Below, piece by piece: positions 34,675 to 45,319 of a stretch of 64,000 nucleotides of DNA. The translations under genes were made by a program, and so were the position numbers. The notes beneath the pieces are model-generated. The model was not told the origin of the DNA. It worked only from the letters and a program-made list of their open reading frames with translations, and did no database searches. Source of the stretch: Undaria pinnatifida (Eukaryota > Sar > Phaeophyceae > Laminariales > Alariaceae); contig JABAKD010000018.1 of assembly GCA_012845835.1 (NCBI GenBank), positions 7,123,222 through 7,187,221 of the forward strand, read 5' to 3'. Position 1 is the first letter of the stretch. Each line of letters opens with the position of its first letter.

Positions 34675-34828
34675 CTGCAGAACACCTTGTATATTTTTTG
34701 TTTTTTATTCGTTTTCTTTCGTTTTCTTGTTTTTTTTGTTTGCTCTGTTTTTCTTCGTTTTTTTTATCTGGCTTCTTACGTTGTGTTGTAATGCGTTAGG
34801 TGACCGGTGCATTAGGAGACCGTAATCG

Positions 34829-35170
34829 ACAATCTGTATGCCCGGCGTAGGGTGGCTCACGGGGAGATTGCTCTCGGTACCCGACGAGGGACCATCAGGC
34901 GGAGAAGATAGAAAGGTAAAATATTTAGACTAGTCTATTAGACTAAAGTACCGGAGTCCCGGAGGCGACTCTGAACATGCACACCCGAAGATAGAACATA
35001 GTGAACTGAGTAACAGCAGTAATACTATTACACTGAGCCAAAGGGGGCTCAACCCGAACATATTGAAGATTGGGACCGCCTATCATATCAATTGTTCTAC
35101 TCTACCATCTCCGCAGATTCTATGCAGTGATACACATCATACATCAGACTTGTGCGCAAGCATAAGCCAA
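34829..35170. repeat. R3 repeat, copy 1, solo-LTR-like
   Basis: TGTATGCCCGGCGTAGGGTG ... CACTGAGCCAAAGGGGGCTC ... CAGACTTGTGCGCAAGCATA. The second copy is at 46912-47335. It has TG...CA-type ends (AGCCAACA), no coding content and similar size in both places, as expected for a solo LTR. No internal region was found. Confidence 0.6.
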
Positions 35171-36640
35171 CATCCCCCCTGCCTGTGTGCACGTCATGAT
35201 AACGTTGAACCAAATCGCACCATACGGAACCTTGTCTATTGAAACAAGGTACATGACTCAAATATCAAATGCCAATTTCAAACTAATGCTGCCTCTGCCC
35301 CAAAACCCCGAATAATATTGATACCCAACGCCGTAGCAGGGAGAATTACACCGCAGTAATCGTGACGGAAATCGCTGATAAGAATATGGGCGATCAAAAG
35401 TGCAGCAGGATTAGTCCGTGTAAGACCAGAAAGAAAAACTCTCGACTGCTGTGGTTCAATAAATCAGGCCTAAGATTACCACGAAACCACCTACTATATT
35501 TCGCCTCAAATCAATTGCTTAAATTATCATACTTCTAAGCCCTTTGATCAAGCAAAATTTAATGCTGAAATCAAGACGAAAATACCAGGTACAGTATCAA
35601 CTTTTGTTATACATCACTCAAAAACAACCAATATTGTTCCCCCGAATTTAGATACTTCCAAATCTTCGATAATGAGCAACATTTAATGCTCAAATCAATA
35701 AAATACCAGGTATCAAATTTCCTTGTCAAATACCTGCTACTCAAAACCAACCAATATTGTTCCCCCACATTTTTATACTTCCAAATCTTCGATCAAGCAA
35801 AATTCTGGTGGTAGATACTCTCGTTATCAACATGGCTCAATCAAAATGACAAGTAGTAAAACTAGTAGTACCAACGCAGACCCGAGTTTGATTCTCGGAC
35901 ATTGATACGAGCACATACATATGGAATCCTAAATCCCTCCTGCTCGTGACAATTGTCATGATAATGCTCATTCGATCCTAGATTAATGCAAACTCAAAAA
36001 TACTGTCCTCAAATCCAAAAAGAGTGTAAGAGCATCGCCTTCAACTATTATTTCATGACCCAAAATATGAGCTAAGATATAACTCCCCCACTCCGGAGTC
36101 AAACTCCCCCCCTCCCGAGTCAAGCCACATTTTGTCCAACAAGTTCCGCTCTGGTCTAGTCTATACCAAGCTCTCAACACGCGTTGGTATTAGAGGACGC
36201 TTGGATTAGGACATGTGCTCGTGCAACTAACTATGGAACCCAGCATTCATCAAATCTACCTACTCTGCCTGTTCAAAGGAATCAAGCATTCTGCCAGCTC
36301 GACCTCCAATTCATATTACCAGGAGTTCATCGCAAGACTACGGCGGTGGTGACTTCCCGCGATAAATCCGCGAGCTGGAAAGAATATGTCACGCGGACGA
36401 TCGGTATCTCTTTCCGCCTCACCAGCTCAAATATAATAATATCAAACTTCCTTGTCAAACGCTCCAAAAAACAACAAATAGTTTGCTCGTATACTACTGC
36501 TGTGCGTTTGTTCGTTCATGACGTATGATCATCTGTGGATATAATATGCCTCATATCTATCTACCCTTCTTCCCCCTGATCACTAGGTTTTGTACAGCAT
36601 TAGGGTGGGGGGGTGAACACGACCCTATCATCTACTATTG
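35171..36640. other. AT-rich DNA with a 123 bp tandem repeat, no gene seen
   Basis: CCAATATTGTTCCCCC occurs at 35628 and 35751 with matching flanks (ATACTTCCAAATCTTCGAT, AAAATACCAGGTA), giving about two and a half units between 35530 and 35800. The 36184-36528 frame (+) shows no motif. Confidence 0.55.
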
Positions 36641-36647
36641 CCCAGAA

Positions 36648-37057
36648 TGTTGAGGGTACGAACCTTAGATCCAAACCTAAGTTAATGCGCAGTCTGTTCG
36701 AGCAGTGTATTCGCATGAATAAGATATGCAGATGAATATTACGTTGAATCTTTCGTTGAATCTTCGGTGGCACTTAGATGTAAACGAATATTTGAGTATG
36801 TTAAGGTTGTCCCATTCCACCGGACTACGGGCATTGTTCCGTGATGATCAAGTGGTGATGCAACCCACCATGGTCACTCTCCCTACTCCCCCTATTTTCC
36901 CTTCTCTTCTTCTTCTTCCTCTCTCTTTAGCCTCAAGCGCCCATTCCAAACTATCCCTCTTCTTTCTTATCACAAGTGATCTTAACAGACATTTCGGTGC
37001 CACCTCTGCATCTCTTCGCATAGAAGACGGAGCCTCCACACAGCCATTGTATTCACA
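36648..37057 (+). repeat. 5' LTR of A2
   Basis: 410 bp, TGTTGAGGG...ATTCACA, followed by GGCTATTCACAGGTTTTGAGCC, the presumed primer site. It is shorter than the 26 kb copy by small deletions. Confidence 0.75.
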
Positions 37058-37185
37058 GGCTATTCACAGGTTTTGAGCCTCGACCTTCGATATAAACATC
37101 GATCGGCACCAAGCGACATCTCATTGAAGTTTGTCGTATCTTACCAGGAAGTTGAGGCGCAACCTTCAACAAGCCGGCCACAGCA

Positions 37186-37233
37186 TCAGCTTCAGCATCA
37201 GCATCAGCGGTCAGCCTCAGCATCAGCACGACC
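37186..37233 (+). repeat. CATCAG-rich leader before gag
   Basis: Hexamer-like CAGCATCAG/TCAGCATCAG units run right up to the gag ATG. The same tract precedes the gag ATG in the chimera (26635-26684) and A1 (3325-3362, inverted). Its role is unknown; it might be a spacer or an RNA signal. Confidence 0.6.
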
Positions 37234-38491
37234 ATGGGAGAGTCCACGAAAACAAGTTATGCGGTAGACAAGCTCGTTAGAGCTCCCAACGGCGAATTTA
37301 ATAGGCTCAAGTTCGACGTATGCAAGGCTCAGTCCGTGATAAGTATGCGTCATGCAGGGATCCCTGATATCTTGGAAGGGCGTCCTTGCCCGGAGCCTAG
37401 ACAAATTAGTCCTCGTCCATCTTGTATAAGTAGAAGGCCTTCACGAGCGATAACTCGCAGCCAGGCCACCGACGAAACGGACACTCAGTCCGGGGAAACA
37501 CCCCCTGCTGAGGCAGCAGAAAATGTACAGCCGGACGCAGGGAGTACTCCCGTGGACACGGCGCATCTGCTGCTCGTTAAAGCCCCCAACGGAAAAATTT
37601 AATAGGTTTAAGTTCGACGTATTGGAACGCAAGGCTCAGTCCGTGATAAGTATGCGTCATGCCGGGATCTCTGATATCGTGGAAAGGCGTCCTTGCCCCG
37701 AGCCTAAACAAATTAGTCCTCGTCCATCTTGTATAAGAAGTAGGCCTTCACGAGCGATAACTCGCAGCCAGTTCACCGACGAAACGGACACTCAGTCCGG
37801 GGAAACACCCCCAGGTGAGGCAGCTGAAAATTACAGCCGGGCGCAGGGAGTACTACCGTGGACACGGCGCATCTGCCACCATCATCTTCAGGATACTCTA
37901 CACTCCCAGCCGCAACATCAGTTTTATGGGCCACGGATGACAACATCTCGAATTTGGAAGACATTAAGAACCGGCACCGCGACAACCACCTTCTGTTCGA
38001 CTTCTTGTTCCTGAGCACATCGGGAGCTGCGACCAGCTGTCTTCTACAGTTCAAGCCGGAACGAGGTGAACTTGCGAATGGGAAGGCTGCTTGGGATGAT
38101 ACGGTAAGAATATATCAAAATTCCACCCGCCAACGTATACGTATACTCAAGCCACAACTAATTCATATGGACATGACGGATGGGCAAGAACCAGGCAAAT
38201 TTATCAATGGAGCATACTATTTTACGGGATGAATTGTTGAACATGGGAGAGGTATATAACGATGACAGCATACTGGACATATTGCTGACAGGACTCACGG
38301 ATGAATACATTAAAAAAAAATTTAGCGCCCAAGCAAATGATGACTCCAGACTCGACCGAGATGTGATAACAATGCGTAATATTTACACCAATAGAGCTAT
38401 GCAAAACGGGCCTTCGCGAAAAGCGAAGGGGCTTGAGTCTGCTATGGTAGTCACGTCAACACCCTCAGCAGTAGTGATCTGTTCGCACTGA
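37234..38491 (+). pseudogene. Family A gag with an internal duplication (A2)
   Basis: Starts MGESTKTSYAVDKLVRAPNG. A segment of about 290 bp is present twice in tandem (about 37272-37565 and 37575-37862): both carry AQSVISMRHAGI and SRAITRSQ and end in DTQSGETPP. The rest (37858-38491) matches A1 gag, including LPPSSSGYSTLPAATSVLWA and ITMRNIYTNRAMQNGPSRKA. Frames shift at each junction. The knuckle region is lost to a stop. Confidence 0.75.
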
Positions 38492-38635
38492 AAAAATCCT
38501 GGCCATCGATTATAAAATTGCCTTAAACGCAAGGGGACGATTTCGGGGGAAAACCCTCCCCGAACACCTCGAAACGAATCGTGGTGTAGCCTGCATAATA
38601 CCGATCACGACGATCATAGCGACTGTCGGTTTCAA

Positions 38636-39304
38636 ATGCGGGACGACAGGATAACCCGTCGCTCTCGTCCTGGTCGACAAAATGGCCGGCATAATAACCG
38701 CAGTGCTCACGCCAACACCGCTGCAACTCTAACTTCAGCAACGCAAAGTGAAGCTTACGTCCCAGGGATGCATGCTCCATTCACTACTGCGGCTGTGACT
38801 ACAGCAGCTACTTCTACGTCATTCGCGACTCCTCGCTGTCCATCCTCACCTCGAGTTGGTATAGGTTATTCTATCATCGCCGCACCTCCGATCAACATCG
38901 CCGCGCAGCCCGTCGACCCCTCCATGACTGCGAACAGCGGAGCTTCTGGCCATTTCATCGACAATCAGCTTCTACCGGGCATCGAACATCAAATAAACCA
39001 CTACGTACAGCTGGACCCTCCCGTAACAATCAACCTAGCGGGAAACCATCGCCTTTATGGCGCTGGTCAAGGGATTTTGCTCGTTCAAATGTTCGACCAT
39101 ATAGGCTCCCGTCACGATCGTACCACGGCTAGGCACGTATCTATTTTTTGGGGGATCAGCAGCTACGAGAGGGTCTCTATGGTCATCGCCACGAATTCGT
39201 ATTTCGACATGGGTGCATTTGCTATACCCCTACGCAAACGCAGCCACTGCTTCTCCTCTCTGCATCATCGACCTCACCACTGGTGCTACCAGCCGAACAC
39301 CTAA
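38636..39304 (+). pseudogene. Family A protease region (A2)
   Basis: A 222-residue frame. After a Ser/Thr/Ala linker it reads MTANSGASGHFIDNQ, where family B and A1 have D-S-G. The catalytic Asp is therefore replaced by Asn (N-S-G), so the protease would be inactive even if translated. It continues through VTINLAGNHRLYGAGQG as in A1. Confidence 0.75.
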
Positions 39305-39414
39305 AACAGCGTTCCCGACCATTTCCATCTAAAACGTTAAAAACCGGAAACCGTCCTCGCGGTTCACGCTTCGACTACTACTAAAGGTACTTCCCTGCCC
39401 ACAACCGTTCCAGG

Positions 39415-40500
39415 TAACATCTGGCATAAGAGGTTAGGTCATCCAAATGGGCAGGTGATGGCCAAGGTGAAAAGTATTACAGTGTGTGGGGTAAGCTTTT
39501 ATTTCCCACACTTTACTGGCGTGTGAAACGTGCACAAACACTAAGAGCACTCACCAAGAACATCCTAAGACATCGCGGCCTGACCCTCCCAGCGAACGTT
39601 TAAAGCTGGAGAGTACTGACCTGCTAGGACCTGTGGCGTCCAAGGCGATCGGAAGATACGCCTACATGGCAAAGTATACCGACCATCACAACGGGCTAAA
39701 AGCTAACTAATCCATTTAAAATAAAATTGACACGCTACACACCCTAGGCAGATTCATTCAAGATCCAGCTATCCCTCTAGGGCTATGGGTGCAGCATCTA
39801 CGTTCTGATAATGGGGGCGAGTGTTTACTCAATGAGGCACACCTTCTTAAAACTTTATGGGGGTAAATAGCTTCGACAGCATTTTTTCTAATCAACCGAT
39901 TACCGCGCGCGGCAATCGGCTGCGACACACCCTACCATCGTATGTTCGGGAGGCATGCAGACTTTTCATTTTTTAGCCTTATCGGCACTCGGCCATTTGT
40001 GCACGTTGAAGGGTACACCACCAAGCTTCATTGTAAGGCTTGGGAAGGTACTCTCGTCGGCTATGACAGCGACAAACCTACCTTCCGCGTTTATAATCGC
40101 ATCGTCTCCTTCATCAAACAGCCGCCTAAGGTTCTACCAAACAACAGACTCGGGAGGGCAAGAACCTGAAGTCCACGACTTCGATTTGGAGCCAGGCTCG
40201 AATATTTCGGACGACTATCAGAGCATCAAACGTGGCATCTCGTCGCTAGAGACTAGCGACACCGACGCAACTGGCAACGAGTTGTTTTATCATGAGGCTG
40301 CGCTCATCCACTTCTCAAGCGAAAGCGCGTCAGTTGGCACTTCAATGCCAAGATCCCCCGAAGCAGCAGTTCGAGGCTATCTCGCAGAACGTTGGGGCTG
40401 TCAGAATGGACAAAAAAAATCCTCCGGCATCTTTTTCGGTACCCAACACGTACGCGCAAGCTATGGCCCCACCACAGGCGGAAGAATAAGAAGCGGCCAT
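39415..40500 (+). pseudogene. Family A integrase and linker (A2)
   Basis: IWHKRLGHPNGQVMAKVK and CETCTNTK form the H-X4-H and C-X2-C metal site. STDLLGP carries the first catalytic Asp and LRSDNGGEC (about 39795-39825) the second. The expected Glu motif (NGVxER) is not found: a stop (TGGGGGTAAATAG) and a rearrangement follow at 39860. The linker frames 39942-40169 and 39955-40506 then run up to the RT. No functional integrase can result. Confidence 0.7.
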
Positions 40501-40559
40501 GCGTAAGGAGCTCAAAAGTCTCGATGAGCACGAGGTCGCCGATTTGATTCAATTCACCA

Positions 40560-42019
40560 AGGTTCCTCCGGGCTGCTCCAGAGGTGGGTATTCCGGGTCA
40601 AAACAGACGGACATTTTAAAGCAAAGATCCTGGTACAAGTTTGGGCTCAACAGCATGGACTGGATTGCTTTACTACTTTCGCTCCTGTTTGACATATCGA
40701 AAGTCAGCGTCCCCTGCTGGCTATAGCGGCATGAAGGGATTGGCGAGTTTTTGCCATGGACGTACAAACTGCATTTCTCAACGGGAAACTTGAAGAGGAC
40801 GTCTACACCAAGCAAGAACCAGGCTTCGAACGATAGACGAGAGAACCAACCGACCACTGGTAATGAAACTGCGTAAAAGTTTATATGGACTTCGCCAATC
40901 TTCAAGCGTTTGGAGCAGCACCATAGACAAGGGCTTACGTAAAATAGGATTCACACCGACAGCATCTGATTCCTGCATATACATAAAGGGAAGTGGGAAC
41001 ACTTACATCATGCTAACTCTCTTCGTCGACGACCTGCTCATCGCTGGACCATCAAATGCAAGCATGGCCGAGGTTCGACGTGTGCTCATGGAAAAGTTCG
41101 CTATGACTGATCTCGGGGATGTGTCCCCTATTCTGGGCATTGAAGTAAAGCGCGACAAGGCAGCCGGAACGATCAAACTCAGTCAAGGACAGTATACACT
41201 TTCGGTACTTGAGCAGTTCAACATGAGTGACTGCAACCCGATACACTTACCGGGAATAGGAAAGTACCTAAGCGCACGGCCGGAAGGAAGCGTACTCCTA
41301 AACACGACAATGACTAATCTCGATCAAGCCATTGTGGGAAGTCTTATCCTTTTTACCCAACGTACGAGGTACGACGTGGCGTTCAGAACGATGGAAGCAG
41401 CTCATCACATGGCAAAACCCACATCGGTGCACATGGCAGCAGTTAAAAGGATCCTCCAATACCTACGAGGAACACCTAATCTGGCTACCGGTATTGTGTA
41501 CAAAAGGGGCAGCAGCTTCGATTTTACCGGATACTGCGACGTTCGTATGGTATGGGAGATCCTTAAACGATGAGGTCCACTAACGGGTCGATGTTCTCGG
41601 CCGGAGGACTCACCAATTTCTCGAGTCGGCTGCAGAAGACCACTGCTCAAAGCACAACCGAAGCGGAACTCATAGCTCTGAACACCTGCGCGAAAAATGG
41701 ACCTTACCTATCAGGAATCCTTGGGGAGCTAGGGTGGCCGAACTTCAGGAGCTTCAGGATATCGTCCGTCCGACAACAGAAGAGCACTTCTCCTTTCAGC
41801 GAACACCAATTACTCCACCCGGGGCAAACCTATTGCAATTAGCTTTGTATCTCTGAGGCATTGGATAACGGACAGAACCGTAATCACCGAGTTCATCTCT
41901 TCGAAAAAGCAGCTTGCTGGTATCCTCCACAAATTTTGCTATAAGATAACCTTCAACGACCTCTGCTCGAAGATCAACGACTTCAGCACGGAGAACTCCT
42001 TCGAAGCTCCAACACCTTG
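40560..42019 (+). pseudogene. Family A reverse transcriptase and RNase H (A2)
   Basis: The RT starts with RVKTDGHFKAKILVQ in broken frames. AMDVQTAFLNGKLEEDVYTK (about 40753-40812) holds the first catalytic Asp. The 236-residue frame 40863-41573 has LRKSLYGLRQSS, then LFVDDLLIAGPS with the paired Asp, and the start of RNase H. A shift at about 41570 leads to STTEAELIALNTCAK (RNase H) and finally HWITDRTVITEFISSKKQLA, the usual C-terminal tail. The stop is at about 42019. Confidence 0.8.
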
Positions 42020-42190
42020 AAGTTGCAACTACAGTTCCGGCTCGCATGACCGCCTTTGACCATCGCAACTGCCTTGTAAATTATGTCAGGCAACCTCCAT
42101 GATCGAAAAAAGCATTGCTTTATGGAGCTCGATACACGATTGCGGCGTTTCATAAGTGGGAGACATTAAGCCTGTTTCTGGTTCTGCCGT

Positions 42191-42532
42191 GTGCTATCGG
42201 ATTTCAACATCACCGACAAACCGCGATGGACCGAGGACGGAGAAGCGCGTTACGCACAACCAAATAGGCAATTTCCGACAAACGATTGGCCTATCATAAT
42301 TCAGCTACAAGAGTGGAATTGGCCGAGGAGGGCAAATACCACCGGAAATTTTACGGGCCCATTGCACCACAACCTTTCTCCCTCTCTCTGTCCAAGCGCT
42401 TGTTCAGCTTTCTTTACCTTCTATACAAATGAGCTCCAACAACCTCTACCCGAACGGCACTCCCGTCAACAATCGGGGACAGGCGCAGGAAGCCCAACGC
42501 CTTTGTGCCTTATCTCGCTCGGAACGGGATAA
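42191..42532 (+). CDS. Post-pol ORF-a of family A (A2)
   Basis: 113 residues starting MLSDFNITDKPRWTEDGEAR. The A1 counterpart (383-703, minus) starts MLSDFSITDKPRCTEDGEAR and is also open to FFTFYTNEL and beyond. The middle differs by indels. No domain was recognised. It overlaps ORF-b in another frame, so at most one of the two is likely to be coding over the overlap. Confidence 0.35.
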   Translation: MLSDFNITDKPRWTEDGEARYAQPNRQFPTNDWPIIIQLQEWNWPRRANTTGNFTGPLHHNLSPSLCPSACSAFFTFYTNELQQPLPERHSRQQSGTGAGSPTPLCLISLGTG

Positions 42533-42623
42533 CAGCCGGAGGTACATAGGGTTCGTGAGAACTAACTGCCGGGATGCGCAAAGCATCGTTTGGGGGCACG
42601 CTACAACCTACTCAAAGATATAA
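42429..42623 (+). CDS. Post-pol ORF-b of family A (A2)
   Basis: MSSNNLYPNGTPVNNRGQAQ... continues through LSRSERDNSRRYIGFVRTNC to CRDAQSIV. In A1 the frame goes on through ARYNLLKDIKIPGQTRLERT. In A2 that part is found in a shifted frame (42590 onward, ARYNLLKDIKVPGQTRLERI). The sequence is basic and hydrophilic and could bind nucleic acid. It shows no known motif. Confidence 0.4.
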   Translation: MSSNNLYPNGTPVNNRGQAQEAQRLCALSRSERDNSRRYIGFVRTNCRDAQSIVWGHATTYSKI

Positions 42624-43830
42624 AAGTTCCTGGTCAAACACGCCTGGAACGGATAGACATGGCAGCAAAGCTTAAAAGGCATGCGCTCCTAAACAAGAGT
42701 GAGTACGCAACGATACAAATGTTTATTACGTCGATCAAGTACTTACATAAGCGAGATGACTTGCTGTTTTTTATTGATTGCAGAGTTTACAGCCTTTTCG
42801 TGCGGGCTTGGATCGGTGACTCGGGCCCTTACCCTTTTGACTTTCTCCTCGCCAGTCGTATGTACAACGACATAGCCGAACGGCTGTCAAGTATCTCGTA
42901 AGTATCTCAACCCAACAGGATGAGTAAATATGAACGAGGCTTGACCGTGTCCCAATCCAGGGGTGAAATTTTACCGCAGTTGTAACCCTTCGCACAGGGG
43001 CAGGCGTATGGTTATACCGGTAATATTTTCTTGCGAGATGTACTTGTAGGTACACTTGAACGTTGATACTTCGGTAGAGAATGTTAGAATATTACTTAGG
43101 GCAGCAGTTCTTTTTCAACTATAAAGTTACAACTGTCGCCAGTTACGTATGGGTAAAGATGGAACTATGGGTCGTATGAACTTAAGCCAACGATCGTACA
43201 GCAAAAGCCATGTTCTACCAAAAATGCGTACGAGCATATATTCCAGAATTTAGGAGCAAAAGCTCACAAAGATTGTCTATCTTATGCTCTTCAGCGTACA
43301 ATTAGTAATAGACAGTTCATCGTTCTATGCGTATCGTAAGATCATATTCAAGTGGCGCGGTTAATACAGCAGTGAACTTTGTTTGTTTGGTTGTTTGTTT
43401 TTTCTTTTTCGGGAAATAGCTCGATGATGGGCTACGACTATATCCATTATAGTCTATTACAGTGCTATCAGTACTCGTAATTTTATCTGTTTCTTATTTT
43501 TAAAGTACGGAAACACGTAAGTACATAAAACTAAAACCGGAAAATGAGGAGAATGATTCATTTTGTTGTGATGGGCATTTGTCTACAACTCTCTTTATTT
43601 GCTTAGTATTGTTTATCTATTTGGTACAAGTCAGGAAGTGTGTTCAGAACCCAGTAGGCGTTTCCTTGTGTGTTATCTTCTAGGGTATTTATCGCTGGTA
43701 ATTACACCCAGAGTAGTTTTTAAAAGCACGTACACCGGACTGAATATGTGACCATTTGTTTTTAATTTTTACGAGTTTGATATATATGTATGAGGCTTCT
43801 CTAGCAATCTGACTTTGCATTATGGGGGCG

Positions 43831-43986
43831 TGTTGAGAGTATAAACCTTGGATTCACATTTATGTTGATGCGCAGCCTATTCGAGCAGTGTATTCGCACG
43901 AATAAGATATGCAGTTGAATATTACATTGAATCTTACGTTGAATCTTTGGTGGCACTTAGACGTGAACGTAGATTTGAGTATGTTG
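43831..43986 (+). repeat. Truncated 3' LTR of A2
   Basis: TGTTGAGAGTATAAACC through TTTGAGTATGTT matches the first ~155 bp of the other family A LTRs. It then breaks into an A-rich tract. The purine-rich ATGGGGGCG directly before it is a good polypurine tract, which the other LTR copies lack. This marks it as a 3' LTR. Confidence 0.65.
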
Positions 43987-44685
43987 TTACAACAAAAAAA
44001 AAAAACACGGATGCATATATCATATGTGAAATTTTCCCGGCCAACAAAAAAAATATACCCCCACCACCACGTACCAGGTATCATCTATCAATAGTAAAGA
44101 CTAGACTGCTAATACACTAAACAACACCATGGTCTTTTCCAACGACCAGGATCAAAAGCCATTCCTTCGGCAGTAACCATCTCTTTGGAACTGAGGGAAA
44201 ACGGTTGAATAAAAAATATACCAAAGTGCCAACTCATATCATATACGACAGAAAATCCGGCTATGGCAGGTGAGCGCCATCATATGCTCGGTAAGAGCAA
44301 ACATCACTATTAATAACAATCGTCCATCCCTCTAAAAGCAACACACAGAAAATATCCAGCATTTTGGTAATTGAGCTTGATCAGCAGGGATGATAACACC
44401 AGTTGCAGTATAGCATCATTCGACTGACCCTACCTCGAGTAAGCGCTACGTCAGCCAAAAAAGTCGTAAACGCTATAAACCGCTAAGTATACCAATTGTT
44501 GTATACCAGGTATCATCATTCGACTACCAAGCCTGTTTTGGTACTACTGCAGTAGTACTTGACAACAATACGTGCGTTTTCGATTTCGAAGCTTGTAGCA
44601 GGTCACCGCTTTTCGCGTACACGTGTTCGCCGCGGACGGGTTGGGCGCCGACCAGGCGTCTCTTGCCCCCAACCCCCGAAGATGC

Positions 44686-45150
44686 TCAAGGACCAACCAG
44701 TGCCAATGCCTTTTCGCCTCCAATCGCTTCCATCCTGCTCAAGCGATCGCTCTGACCTCCCTTCGCTTTGCATTTTTCAAGCGCAAACGACCCTGCTGTT
44801 GCTCTGCCTCCCAAAACAAAAACCAGAATCATGCCTTCCGATCTCCCACTCGATGTTGCTCTCACAAAGATCTGCTGACATTGGGGGTGGCCACGGATCC
44901 TGGCTGGCAGCACCAGATAGATGTGGCTGGTGCTGGTGCGGCTGCTGCTTAAGCAGCTCTTCCTCCTTGTCCATCTGGGTAGACCCCATCATCCCTATGC
45001 CCCCATCACACGCCATAGCTCCTCCAATCTCAACTACCATGTTCTTGGATACCATCACCTCTTCGAGCTCATCTCCGCCAACTTCGTCCGGTGGAGACGG
45101 GAGGGCCAGCGGCTGCGCTGCCAGCGACTGCTGCGGCGGAAGCGGCTAGG
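44686..45150 (-). pseudogene. Exon-like minus-strand fragment, two frames
   Basis: From about 45150 downward one frame reads PLPPQQSLAAQPLALPSPPD, then EVGGDELEEVMVSKNMVVEI, MDKEEELLKQQPHQHQPHLS and ends SNSRVVCA. Near its end a second frame takes over (RATAGSFALEKCKAKGGQSD). The mix of acidic, Gln/His-rich and Pro-rich pieces looks like real protein. There is no long ATG-started frame covering it, so it may be an internal exon or a decayed gene. No family was recognised. Confidence 0.25.
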
Positions 45151-45319
45151 GCGGTTGCCGTGGCGTTTCTGGCTCTCCCGCTTCTGCGTTCTCTTCCAAC
45201 CTTTCCGACTGGGGTTGGTTTCGCGTTAATTTCCTCCGGTCGCTTTTCCTCCGATATCCACGCTATACTACTGAAGCTACTATTTTATTGGACTAGTCTA
45301 TATAAACAGAAAAAATAAC

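Larger units (their letters stand above)
42020..43830 (+). other. Long post-pol region of family A (A2)
   Basis: About 1.8 kb between the pol stop and the 3' LTR. Its first ~880 bp are shared with A1 (1-880, minus), including two overlapping ORFs, so it is part of the element and not a later insertion. The remainder (42905-43830) is AT-rich with no open frame of note; its A1 counterpart is outside the window. Confidence 0.6.
36648..43986 (+). mobile_element. Copia-type LTR retrotransposon, family A copy A2, near full length but decayed
   Basis: 5' LTR 36648-37057, leader, gag from 37234, protease about 38900-39300, integrase 39420-39900, linker, RT and RNase H about 40560-42020, a post-pol region of about 1.8 kb, and a truncated 3' LTR from 43831. 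A polypurine-like ATGGGGGCG abuts that LTR. The order protease-integrase-RT-RNase H identifies copia. Numerous stops and shifts make it non-autonomous. The 3' LTR is cut at about 43986 by an A-rich tract, so target duplications cannot be checked. Confidence 0.8.

Noticed and set aside
34201-34799. Repeated membrane-like ORFs
   Set aside because: They follow the 281 bp duplication, whose period is not a multiple of three, and encode the same DNA in shifting contexts.
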